From NCBI GenBank assembly GCA_018266685.1, contig JAFDZY010000458.1, forward strand, positions 1 to 34,408: a DNA stretch of 34,408 bases. Reading direction: 5' to 3'. The notes under the pieces are model-generated. The model ran no database searches and had not been told where the DNA came from. It saw only the letters and a list, made by a program, of their open reading frames with translations. The first letter of the stretch is position 1. Every line of letters begins with the position of its first letter. The position numbers and the translations under genes were made by a program. Origin of the DNA: Bacteroidota bacterium (GTDB lineage Bacteria > Bacteroidota > Bacteroidia > Flavobacteriales_F > PHOS-HE28). Shown here piece after piece: positions 24,978-32,700 of the stretch.

Positions 24978-25418
24978 ATGAAAAACATACTTGCACCGCT
25001 GGACCTAAAGGCAGACACCAGCAAGGTGCTGGACCAAGCCCTGGAAATTGCACGTACTCGCCAAGCCAAGCTTTGGCTCCTGCACGTGGCCGCACCTGAT
25101 CCCGACTTTGTGGGCTACGAGGCTGGCCCGCAGTACATCCGGGATGCCCGTGCCGGAATTCTGCGTGAAGAACATGGGCAACTTGAACGGATGGTTGCCA
25201 AAGTGAAGGCGGAAGGCATCGATTGCCAACCAATCTTGGTGATGGGCGCCACCGTGGAAACCATCCTGGCCGAAGCCAATAGGACCAACGCCGACCTGCT
25301 TGTCATGGGAACCCATGGAAGGCGCGGCCTGGCCAAAGCATTCATGGGCAGCACCTGCGATGAAGTGCTGCGCGCGAACAAATTTCCGGTACTGGTGGTC
25401 CCTACACCCAACCATTGA
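24978..25418 (+). CDS. Universal stress protein (UspA family)
   Basis: 146 residues, single Usp domain. MKNILAPLDLKADTSKVLDQA is the typical first strand and helix, with LLHVAAPDPD as the second strand. The C-terminal ATP-binding signature is GTHGRRGLAKAFMGSTCDEVLR, of the form G-x2-G-x9-G-S/T, followed by PVLVVPTP. This suggests an ATP-binding Usp. Cytoplasmic, probably dimeric; target pathway unknown. Starts 15 nt past the terminator of the AT-hook gene. Nothing notable in the 131-nt gap that follows. Confidence 0.93.
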   Translation: MKNILAPLDLKADTSKVLDQALEIARTRQAKLWLLHVAAPDPDFVGYEAGPQYIRDARAGILREEHGQLERMVAKVKAEGIDCQPILVMGATVETILAEANRTNADLLVMGTHGRRGLAKAFMGSTCDEVLRANKFPVLVVPTPNH

Positions 25419-25549
25419 AGGTTACCGTTCACACAGCACCAGCACCGTAGTTCAAAAACCCTTAAACCGGCCGGAAATCAGCGCAAGGAGCAGGAGATTA
25501 CGCAAAGCTGCGCCTCCCGAACCGACCCACCTACGCCTTTGGAACTGCC

Positions 25550-26041
25550 ATGAGATTCGCATTCTTCACCCTCCTTTTGGCTGTTGCATCCTATACCAAG
25601 GCCCAATCAAGCGGATTTGGGGCCGGCATCATTTTGGGGGAACCCACCGGTATTTCGCTAAAGGGATGGATTTCCGGCGACCGGGCCGTTGACGGTGCAC
25701 TGGCTTGGTCCCTGCGTGATGGTGCTTATTTCAGCATCCATGCCGACTACCTCTTCCACAACATGGACTTGATCAAGCTCGGCAAAGGGAAGCTGCCGCT
25801 TTATTACGGCCCCGGGTTGCGCTTGCGCACCTGGAACAACAACCGGTACTGGCACCACGGCCGTTGGTATGACAATGACGGGAACAGCGCGAGCCTCGGG
25901 GTCCGTTTTCCGGTGGGCCTGGACTACCTCCCGGAAAAAGCTCCGGTGGATGTTTTCCTGGAAGTGGTGCCTGGCCTGGACCTGGTACCGGCCACTGATT
26001 TTGACATCAGTGGCGCCATAGGGGTGCGCTATTGGTTCTGA
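25550..26041 (+). CDS. Small outer-membrane beta-barrel-like protein
   Basis: 163 residues. Signal peptide MRFAFFTLLLAVASYTKAQ, then an eight-stranded-barrel-like pattern of alternating residues with Gly and aromatic residues: GFGAGIILGEPTGISLKGW, DGALAWSLRDGAYFSIHADY, YYGPGLRLRT, SLGVRFPVGLDYL and DVFLEVVPGLDLV. It ends in aromatic Phe (GVRYWF), as expected for an outer-membrane barrel. A GCCTTTG sequence just upstream resembles the -7 box. It overlaps the convergent PAP2 gene by 13 nt. Function unknown. Confidence 0.8.
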   Translation: MRFAFFTLLLAVASYTKAQSSGFGAGIILGEPTGISLKGWISGDRAVDGALAWSLRDGAYFSIHADYLFHNMDLIKLGKGKLPLYYGPGLRLRTWNNNRYWHHGRWYDNDGNSASLGVRFPVGLDYLPEKAPVDVFLEVVPGLDLVPATDFDISGAIGVRYWF

Positions 26042-26679
26042 TGCCGAAAGGGCGAAGCGTCCAACCACGCGCGCTTCCCCCAGGCACTGCGGTACAGCAA
26101 CAGATAGGCCGCTGTACCTGATAAGCATCCCAGGAACGCGCCAGCAAGTACGTCTTCCATAAAATGTTGGGACAGATAGATCCGTGAAAATGCAAGGAGC
26201 GCGGCGAAAAGCGCTAGAAGCACGGCCGGGAATCGCCGGCCAATTAGCACGGCCAATGCCAGGCACATGCTGAACGCGGCCGTGGAGTGCCCACTGGGAA
26301 AGCTGAAATGGTGGTGCAGGTCGATCCCCGCCACCAACGGAAGCCCCGGCATCCGTCCCAGAAACATGGACGGGCGGTCAAAGTCCCCGAATACCATGTG
26401 TTTCAAGGCTTGAACTAGTATGGCGCTCAACCCTGTGCTCAGGGCCATCATCAGGAATCCTCTCCAACTCTTCGCCAATAGGAGCAACGCCAGGGCGGTG
26501 GGAACCCATCCGTTTGCAAATTCGGTAAGTACGGGGAAGACTTGGTCCCCTAGCTTGCCGTGAAACCCATTAAGTGCAAGATGAAGAGGGAATCGACCCA
26601 TGATCCAGTGCGCCCAGAAACCCGGCAACGCCAATAACAAGGACACCAGCAAGAAAGCCTTCAAGCTCCTTTCACGCAT
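26029..26679 (-). CDS. PAP2-family membrane phosphatase
   Basis: 216 residues from ATG 26679. About six membrane segments and the three PAP2 phosphatase motifs: KHMVFGDFDRP (motif 1, two residues longer between K and RP than the usual K-x6-RP), FPSGHSTAAF (motif 2, with the catalytic acid/base His) and SRIYLSQHFMEDVLAG (motif 3, SR-x5-H-x3-D, nucleophile His). Likely dephosphorylates a lipid phosphate such as undecaprenyl pyrophosphate or phosphatidylglycerophosphate; the substrate is not determined. The start is set by TACCTTTG 4 nt upstream; the longer in-frame start at 26751 would run through the rpmB terminator. Confidence 0.9.
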   Translation of the reverse strand: MRERSLKAFLLVSLLLALPGFWAHWIMGRFPLHLALNGFHGKLGDQVFPVLTEFANGWVPTALALLLLAKSWRGFLMMALSTGLSAILVQALKHMVFGDFDRPSMFLGRMPGLPLVAGIDLHHHFSFPSGHSTAAFSMCLALAVLIGRRFPAVLLALFAALLAFSRIYLSQHFMEDVLAGAFLGCLSGTAAYLLLYRSAWGKRAWLDASPFRHQNQ

Positions 26680-26683
26680 GTGC

Positions 26684-26691
26684 CAAAGGTA
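26684..26691 (-). promoter_or_regulatory. -7 box of the PAP2 gene, start-proximal
   Basis: The minus strand reads TACCTTTG, a perfect TAnnTTTG, followed by GCAC and the ATG. Predicts a leaderless mRNA. Confidence 0.55.
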
Positions 26692-26731
26692 TTCCCGGCG
26701 ATCGCCCAATACGGGCCGTAGCCACTGCATG

Positions 26732-26765
26732 AAAAAAAGCGCTGACGGCATGCCGTCAGCGCTTT
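26732..26765 (-). terminator. Terminator of rpmB
   Basis: A perfect 30-bp palindrome (26736-26765, half-site AAAGCGCTGACGGCA) runs on the minus strand into seven Ts. It starts 21 nt after the rpmB stop and separates rpmB from the PAP2 gene. Confidence 0.85.
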
Positions 26766-26785
26766 GTGTCCAATGGGGGCCTGGT

Positions 26786-27025
26786 TCAGGCGTTCAAATA
26801 GCCCTTCGCCTTTGCGCGCTTCATCGCTTCGGAAATGCCGATCTTGGCAATGGTGCGCATCCCTGCGGCGCTTACACGCAGGCTCACCGTCCGTTTCTCC
26901 TCAGGGATGAAGTACTTGCGGTCCTGCAGGTTCGGCACAAAGGTGCGGCGCGTCTTGCGGTTCGAGTGGCTTACCTTATTGCCCGTTACCACTTGCTTTC
27001 CGGTGATCTGGCAGATGCGTGACAT
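26786..27025 (-). CDS. rpmB: 50S ribosomal protein L28
   Basis: 79 residues, typical length. Motifs: MSRICQITGKQVVTGNKVSH, SNRKTRRTFVPNLQ and ISAAG-like VSAAGMRTIAKIG. Binds 23S rRNA in the large subunit. No rpmG follows; a strong terminator does, so it is a single-gene unit here. Upstream is the nest of inverted repeats. Confidence 0.97.
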   Translation of the reverse strand: MSRICQITGKQVVTGNKVSHSNRKTRRTFVPNLQDRKYFIPEEKRTVSLRVSAAGMRTIAKIGISEAMKRAKAKGYLNA

Positions 27026-27045
27026 GTCGTAGCTATTTCGGGCCG

Positions 27046-27053
27046 CGAAGGTA
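27046..27053 (-). promoter_or_regulatory. -7 box of rpmB
   Basis: The minus strand reads TACCTTCG, one mismatch from TAnnTTTG, 20 nt before the ATG. Confidence 0.4.
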
Positions 27054-27143
27054 GCATATTTTTCGGTATTCTGTTTGCTTTTCCATTTGCGGCAGGGCTA
27101 TCGCCTCTTGCGCGCCCTGCGGTCGCGACTTTTCCGAATTCTC

Positions 27144-27278
27144 AACCACGGATGCACACCGATGAACACGGATAAATGCGCGATGCAGGAAGTGGACCAC
27201 GGCTTTGCGTCCGATACCTGGAGAGGCTCGCGATCCGTGTCCATCGGTGTAGACCCGCCGACCGGCAGGTCCGTGGTT
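27144..27278. repeat. CACGGATGAACACGGAT-type inverted repeat
   Basis: AACCACGGA at 27144-27152 pairs with 27270-27278, and ACACCGATGAACACGGAT at 27156-27173 pairs with 27233-27250 (17 of 18). The CACGGATGAACACGGAT word resembles an interspersed repeat I recall from diverse bacterial genomes, though I cannot verify that here. Confidence 0.6.
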
Positions 27279-27314
27279 CGCCCAAGTATTGAAAAAGCGC
27301 CGCAAGGCGCAGTA

Positions 27315-27506
27315 TTATACCATTTCGCAATAGAAGGGCACCCACAGATGCGCCGCTATTTTTTCGCAGGGCAAGACGTGCGGTTCGTTGCGTCCGCCGT
27401 ACGGCGGACGCAACGAACCGCACGGTGATGCGATGCTGAAAAAGTGTTTCATCCCGTTTACGGGGAGCAAGCAGATCGGGTGATATTCTATTGCGAATTG
27501 GTATTA
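27315..27506. repeat. 192-bp element with 21-nt terminal inverted repeats
   Basis: The arms read TTATACCATTTCGCAATAGAA (19 of 21 matching the other end). The interior holds the 48-bp palindrome and no open frame of note. It looks like a small non-autonomous mobile element; no clear target duplication could be defined. Confidence 0.55.
27377..27424. repeat. Perfect 48-bp palindrome
   Basis: Half-site CGTGCGGTTCGTTGCGTCCG followed by CCGT, then its exact reverse complement, with the axis between 27400 and 27401. There is no spacer, so in DNA it could extrude as a cruciform. No T-run on either side. Confidence 0.85.
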
Positions 27507-27596
27507 AGAGGCGATAGCCCTGCCATTTGTGACAAAGCAAAGTCTGCCCATGCTACATGGTCTGGCCATAATGGACAGCCACCTGACCGTCTTTTC

Positions 27597-28883
27597 CTAT
27601 ATCAAGGTCGTTCCTGAAGCGGGCACCATTTGTATCCTGCGGCGCAGCATGTTCAATGCGGCTACTGCCGCACGTCGGATAACCAGGTCGCGTGTGCCCA
27701 TGAACACGCCTTTGGAGGCTTTCACGCCGTCCGGGCCGGCCACGGCGATCCATACCGTTCCCACGGGCTTATCGGGAGTGCCTCCATCCGGGCCCGCTAT
27801 GCCGGTGGTGGCAATGGCCCAATCGCTTTTCAATGCCTTCTTCACGCCTTCTGCCATCCGTTCGGCCACGGGCCCGCTCACGGCACCGTTCAGTTCCAGC
27901 ATGTCGCTGGGAATGCCCAGTTCCTCCATTTTCACTGCATTGGCATAGCTCACCACGCCCCCGATGTAGTAGGCTGAACTTCCGGGCACCGATGTGACCA
28001 AGTGGCTCAGGTAACCTCCGGTGCAACTTTCCGCCAAGGCCAATGTTTGGCCCAGTTCCTTCAAGCGCCGGCCCACCACCTCTTCCAACTGCAGGCTCCC
28101 TTCACTGAAAATGAGGTCGGGAACCAGATCATACAGTTTGTCGGCCTCCCCTGCAATCACCGCTTCTGCTCTTTGCCGGTCCTCGCCGGCATATTTGCTC
28201 AAGCGCAATTTCACTTGGCCCGGGGAGGGCAAATAGGCCAAGTGTATGTCTTGGCCACCCAGATCGTTTTCCCAATGTTCCAACCGCTCGGCAAGCATGG
28301 TCTCCCCCATGCCCGTGGTGTTGATCGTCCGGTGAACGATAACCGGAGGCTGGAACCGGGCACGCAATCGCGGCAGTACTTCATTCCGCATGAGCCCCTG
28401 CATTTCATACGGAACGCCCGGCATGCTCACATAGACGCGGCCCTCTTTTTCAAACCACATTCCACTTGCCGTGCCCAACAAATTGGGCAATACCGTGCAT
28501 CCGGCAGGAAGCATGGCCTGTGTCCGGTCTGCATCCTTTACCTGGTCCGCCCGCCGGCCCATGCGGGTCCATAGCCCTACCACACGCTCTTCCACCTCGG
28601 CATTCCTCACCAGTTCCGTATGGAAGAACTTGCACAAGGTGTGCTTGGTGATGTCGTCCTTGGTGGGCCCAAGTCCCCCCGTGATCAGCACGATGTCGGA
28701 CTGTACTGTGGCCAAAGCCTCCATGATGCGTTCCTCACTGTCGCCAACCACCCGTGCAAGCACGGGCCGGATCCCTTCGAAACCCAGCTCCTGCCCCATC
28801 CATGCCGCATTCGAATTGATGGTTTGGCCGATCAGCAGCTCATCACCGATGCAGAGGCATTCCGCCGTAATTTCCTTTACCAT
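27597..28883 (-). CDS. cinA: CinA: competence/damage-inducible protein, NMN deamidase
   Basis: 428 residues from ATG 28883. The N-terminal COG1058 (MoaB-like) domain has CIGDELLIGQTINSNAAWMG, LITGGLGPTKDDITK and SMPGVPYEM. The C-terminal PncC domain has LALAESCTGGYLSHLVTSVP, YYIGGVVSYANAVKM and TGIAGPDGGTPDKPVGTVW. In this family PncC deamidates nicotinamide mononucleotide, recycling it for NAD, and the N-domain is an ADP-ribose pyrophosphatase. Both domains are complete. The frame is open upstream into the miaE gene, but family alignment supports MVKEITAECL as the start. It follows miaE by 37 nt, so they are probably cotranscribed. Confidence 0.95.
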   Translation of the reverse strand: MVKEITAECLCIGDELLIGQTINSNAAWMGQELGFEGIRPVLARVVGDSEERIMEALATVQSDIVLITGGLGPTKDDITKHTLCKFFHTELVRNAEVEERVVGLWTRMGRRADQVKDADRTQAMLPAGCTVLPNLLGTASGMWFEKEGRVYVSMPGVPYEMQGLMRNEVLPRLRARFQPPVIVHRTINTTGMGETMLAERLEHWENDLGGQDIHLAYLPSPGQVKLRLSKYAGEDRQRAEAVIAGEADKLYDLVPDLIFSEGSLQLEEVVGRRLKELGQTLALAESCTGGYLSHLVTSVPGSSAYYIGGVVSYANAVKMEELGIPSDMLELNGAVSGPVAERMAEGVKKALKSDWAIATTGIAGPDGGTPDKPVGTVWIAVAGPDGVKASKGVFMGTRDLVIRRAAVAALNMLRRRIQMVPASGTTLI

Positions 28884-28920
28884 TGGTCTACTGGGTTGAT
28901 GAATTCCGCCGACGTGGACA

Positions 28921-29502
28921 TCATCCGTGCATTTCCGGGCTTTTGCCATATCCGGCCACCACTTCAGCCTCAAAGGCCAAATACGCCTTCCACCGCGCAT
29001 CCACGTCCACACGCCCCCCGTACTTCCGGGCCAATCCGATGAAAGTGGCATAGTGGCCGGCCTCACTTTCCATCAGTTCACGGTAGAATTTCGCGAGATC
29101 CCGGTCATCGGCAGTTTCGGCAAGCATTTTGAACCGCTCACAGCTTCGTGCCTCGATCATTGCGGAAAAGAGCAGGCGGTCCACCAGCCGTTCCTGGGGG
29201 TTCCCGTCCTTGCGCACAAATTCCAGGAGCTCGTTCACGTAGCCGTCTTTTCGCTCAGGCCCCAGCTCCCAGCCCCGCTCGCGGATCCGCTGTACCACCA
29301 TCCCGAAGTGGCTCATTTCTTCCTGTGCGATCCGGGCAAGTTCCTCCACCAGGTCCGTGAGGCCAGGATTGCGCACAATGATGGACATGGCGTTGCTGGC
29401 CGCCTTGTGTTCACACCAGGCATGGTCCACCAATAGGCTGCGCAGGTCATCCTTGGCCATGGCAGCCCAGCGCGGGTCTGTGGGAAGTTCAAGATGCAGC
29501 AT
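28921..29502 (-). CDS. miaE: tRNA-(ms2io6A37) hydroxylase MiaE
   Basis: 193 residues. A ferritin-like di-iron monooxygenase that hydroxylates the isopentenyl group of ms2i6A37 in tRNA. Helices carry the iron ligands: ARIAQEEMSHFGMVVQR (E-x2-H), FSAMIEARSCERFKML and MESEAGHYATFIGLARKYG (E-x2-H). LLVDHAWCEHKAASNAMS forms the first helix with its Glu. Length matches family members. Start ATG 29502; TTCCTTTG (29513-29520, minus strand) upstream resembles a -7 box. First gene of a probable miaE-cinA unit, divergent from the giant T9SS gene. Confidence 0.93.
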   Translation of the reverse strand: MLHLELPTDPRWAAMAKDDLRSLLVDHAWCEHKAASNAMSIIVRNPGLTDLVEELARIAQEEMSHFGMVVQRIRERGWELGPERKDGYVNELLEFVRKDGNPQERLVDRLLFSAMIEARSCERFKMLAETADDRDLAKFYRELMESEAGHYATFIGLARKYGGRVDVDARWKAYLAFEAEVVAGYGKSPEMHG

Positions 29503-29597
29503 TTACGGGGTGCAAAGGAAAAACAGATGGCACAGGGGAACAATTCCGCTCCACCCAAGCCTTCGGTGCCATCCCGTGTTCCCGTGACCTCCCCCCC

Positions 29598-29629
29598 TTG
29601 ACAGGCCGGTTAACATCTTTTTAATATTG
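29598..29629 (+). promoter_or_regulatory. Promoter of the giant GEVED gene (-33/-7)
   Basis: TTG (29598-29600, in TTGACA) is followed after 21 nt by TAATATTG (29622-29629). This is the best complete TTG-N21-TAnnTTTG-like promoter seen. It leaves a leader of about 85 nt, unlike most other genes in the window. Confidence 0.55.
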
Positions 29630-29718
29630 CATTGGTCGATAACAATAGCCCATTCATCGACACGGATATTGAACTCGACCTGAACGCTGGCAAAAGGAAA
29701 ACAAACCACACACTGGCC

Positions 29719-32700
29719 ATGAAAACACAAAACCCTTCTTCCCCGAACAGGGAATGCTTGGGCAAGGTGATCACTTGCACAGCAGCGGTACTCTGCCTTG
29801 TTCTGCAAACCAACGCCCAGACCTATTGCACGGCTGGTGCAAGCACACCCGGAACGGCCGGGATCACCTTGGTGGACTTTAACACCATCAACAACAGCTC
29901 CTCAAGTTCCCCTGCCTACTCCGATTACACGGCAATCTCCACTTCCGTGAATCCCGGTCAGAGCTATAGTCTATCGGTTACCATCACGGCCACGGGCATC
30001 CTTGCCACCAATACCGCAAGGGCGTGGATCGACTGGAACCAGGATGGAACCTTTGCGGCAACGGAGGAATACGACCTGGGAACGGTAACCAGCGGTTTCG
30101 GCAATATCACGGACCTCACATCAAATTCTCCGCTCAGTATCACTGTGCCCATGACCGCCACAACGGGAAGCACACGCATGCGCATCCGCACACGGCGCGG
30201 TACCGCCCCCCCGGCTTGTGGCAACACCAACAACAGCGAAGCGGAGGACTACACCATAAACGTCATTGCGTTGCCCACTTGCAGCGGAACCCCCGATCCC
30301 GGGAACACCACGATCTCCGACGCAACCCCCTGCCCGGCCGGGAGCTTCACGCTCGGCACGGAGAACCCCATGATCGCATTGGGCCTCACCTTCCAATGGC
30401 AGAGCAGCACGGCCGGGCCTGGAGGGCCATTTGCCAACAATGGCCTTGGGACTGCTTCCACACAGGTTACCAGCGCCTCCGTACCCACTTGGTACCGCGT
30501 AAACGTGACCTGTAGCGGAAACACGGGCACCAGCACGCCGGTATTGGCTAGTCCAGGGCTTTATGCCTCATGCTACTGCGTGCCTACTGCGAATAACGAC
30601 GACAACACGGGATTGACGAACGTAACGTTCCATACCCTCCTGAACAACTCCGTGGGTGCTCCCGCCTACACCGACTTCAGCGCACTTTCCACCGCGGTAA
30701 CCCAAGGTTCCGCGTACCCCCTGTCGGTTTTGGTCAACACCGATGGAAACTACACCGTATACGCGAAGGCATGGATCGATTGGGACCAGAACGGAACTTT
30801 TGATGCCGGTGAAGCCTATAACCTGGGTTCCGTGACCAATGTGGCCAACGGCGCGCCGAGCGGTTCGCCTGTGATGGTGAACGTGCCCTTGGCCGCACTG
30901 CCTGGAAATACCGTGATGCGGGTACGGGCCACATACAATGTTGCAGCCGTTCCTTGCGGCAACCAGAATTACAGCGAAACCGAAGATTACACGGTAACCG
31001 TTGTAGCCGCTGTTCCATGCAGCGGCACACCTGTTCCCGGAAACACGACCACGGACAACGCCACACCCTGTCCGGGAGCATCCTTCACCTTGGGCACGGA
31101 AAACGACATGACACAAACGGGCTTGACATTCCAATGGCAAAGCAGTACCGCCGGTGCGGGAGGGCCATTTGCCAACAACGGACTGGGCACGGGTTCTACC
31201 CAGGTAACCAATGCAACTGTGCCCACTTGGTACCGTGTGAACGTGACATGCAGCGGCAATACAGGCCCCAGCACACCTGTACTAGTAACTCCCACGCTCA
31301 GTGCAGCTTGCTATTGCACAGTGAGCGCCACTACGGATGACAACACCGGACTGACCAACGTAAGCTTCAACACGCTGAACAACAGCTCCGCCGGTGCGCC
31401 CGCCTACACCGATTTCACCGCATTGTCCACCGCAGTGACACAAGGAAATACCTACCCGCTCGGGGTGCGGGTAAACACCGATGGCAACTACACCGTGCAA
31501 GTGAAGGCATGGATCGACTGGAACGCCAATGGCGCGTTCGATGCAGGCGAGGAATACAACCTGGGTTCGGCCAGCAACGTGGCCAACGGCGCGCCCAGCG
31601 GATCTCCGCTCGCGATCAATGTACCCATGACCTCGGCCTTGGGCACCATCGTTATGCGCGTAAGGGTGCGGTACAACAGTGCCCCAACCGCTTGCGGGAA
31701 CAACAACTACAGTGAAGCGGAGGACTACAGCATCCTGGTGATGCCCCAGCACAACACCTGCGCAACGGCATATCCCATTCAGTGCGGACAGACCTATTCG
31801 GGCAGCACCACGGGCGTGGCCCACAGCATGCCCGCAAGTGAGTGCCCGTTCAATGGCACCGCCAGCACTGGAGGCCAAAACTGGTGGTCCTACACGGCTG
31901 CAGCGAATGAGCAAGTACTGATCAGCACTTGCGGCAACGCGGATTTTGACACGCGCATTTCCGTGTTCAACGGCAGCGACTGCAGCAACTTGGCGTGCCT
32001 GTCCATGAATGATGACTACCAAGGCTGTGCCGGTGGAAGCGGCCAAGCCGCATTCAACGCCGTTGCGGGATCCACCTATTGGATCGCCGTTCACGGGGCC
32101 GGGGCCGCAGAAGGAAACTACCAGATCACCGTGGTTTGCGCACCCATTTGCGCCCCCCCAGCGAATGACCGGTGTGCAGATGCTGCCGCGCTGTCCTTCG
32201 GATTGGCCGATGGTTCCGGCATTCCCGCCCAGTACACCAATCAATGCGCAACCGTGGATGCTCCTACCACGCTTTCGGGCGCACTTCCGGTGGAAGGAGT
32301 TTGGTTCACGTTCAACAGTGGGACATACAGCCATGCATTGATCACCTTGGCCGACAACGGAACGACCCCATACACGGCCAGCACGCTGGATTTTGCAGCC
32401 TACACGGGTGCCTGCGCCAGCCTTGGGGCCGGAAGCGAGGCAGCTGCCAGCACGGACGCGGCCGGTACCAATACCATTGCTGTAGCACCCGGCACGGAAT
32501 ACCACCTCTTGGTGCACAACACCGGTGGCACCGGTGTTTCGGGCACGTTCGGGCTATTGGTGGAACACCCCGCCCACAGCGATGCCGCCATCACGGCCAT
32601 CAACAACCCGTCGCCCGGTTTGTACTGCGGTTCATCCATGGCCCCCCAAGTCACTTTGCTGAACAATGGCGATGACAACCTGACCAGCGTTCAGATCACC

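Larger units (their letters stand above)
27074..27541. repeat. Composite inverted-repeat element, 468 bp, non-coding
   Basis: The outer arms are 36 nt (27074-27109 and 27506-27541), 29 of 36 matching, including the identical 19-mer GGCAGGGCTATCGCCTCTT. Immediately inside the right arm is a second arm pair (27315-27335 and 27486-27506; 19 of 21 matching). Between these lies a perfect 48-bp palindrome. The left half holds a separate inverted repeat (27144-27278). No gene is visible in the 571 nt between rpmB and cinA. The layout suggests MITE- or REP-like elements inserted in one another; no transposase is present. Confidence 0.7.

Noticed and set aside
31282..32517. 411-codon minus-strand frame
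   Set aside because: It is antisense to the GEVED gene, whose domains are unambiguous.
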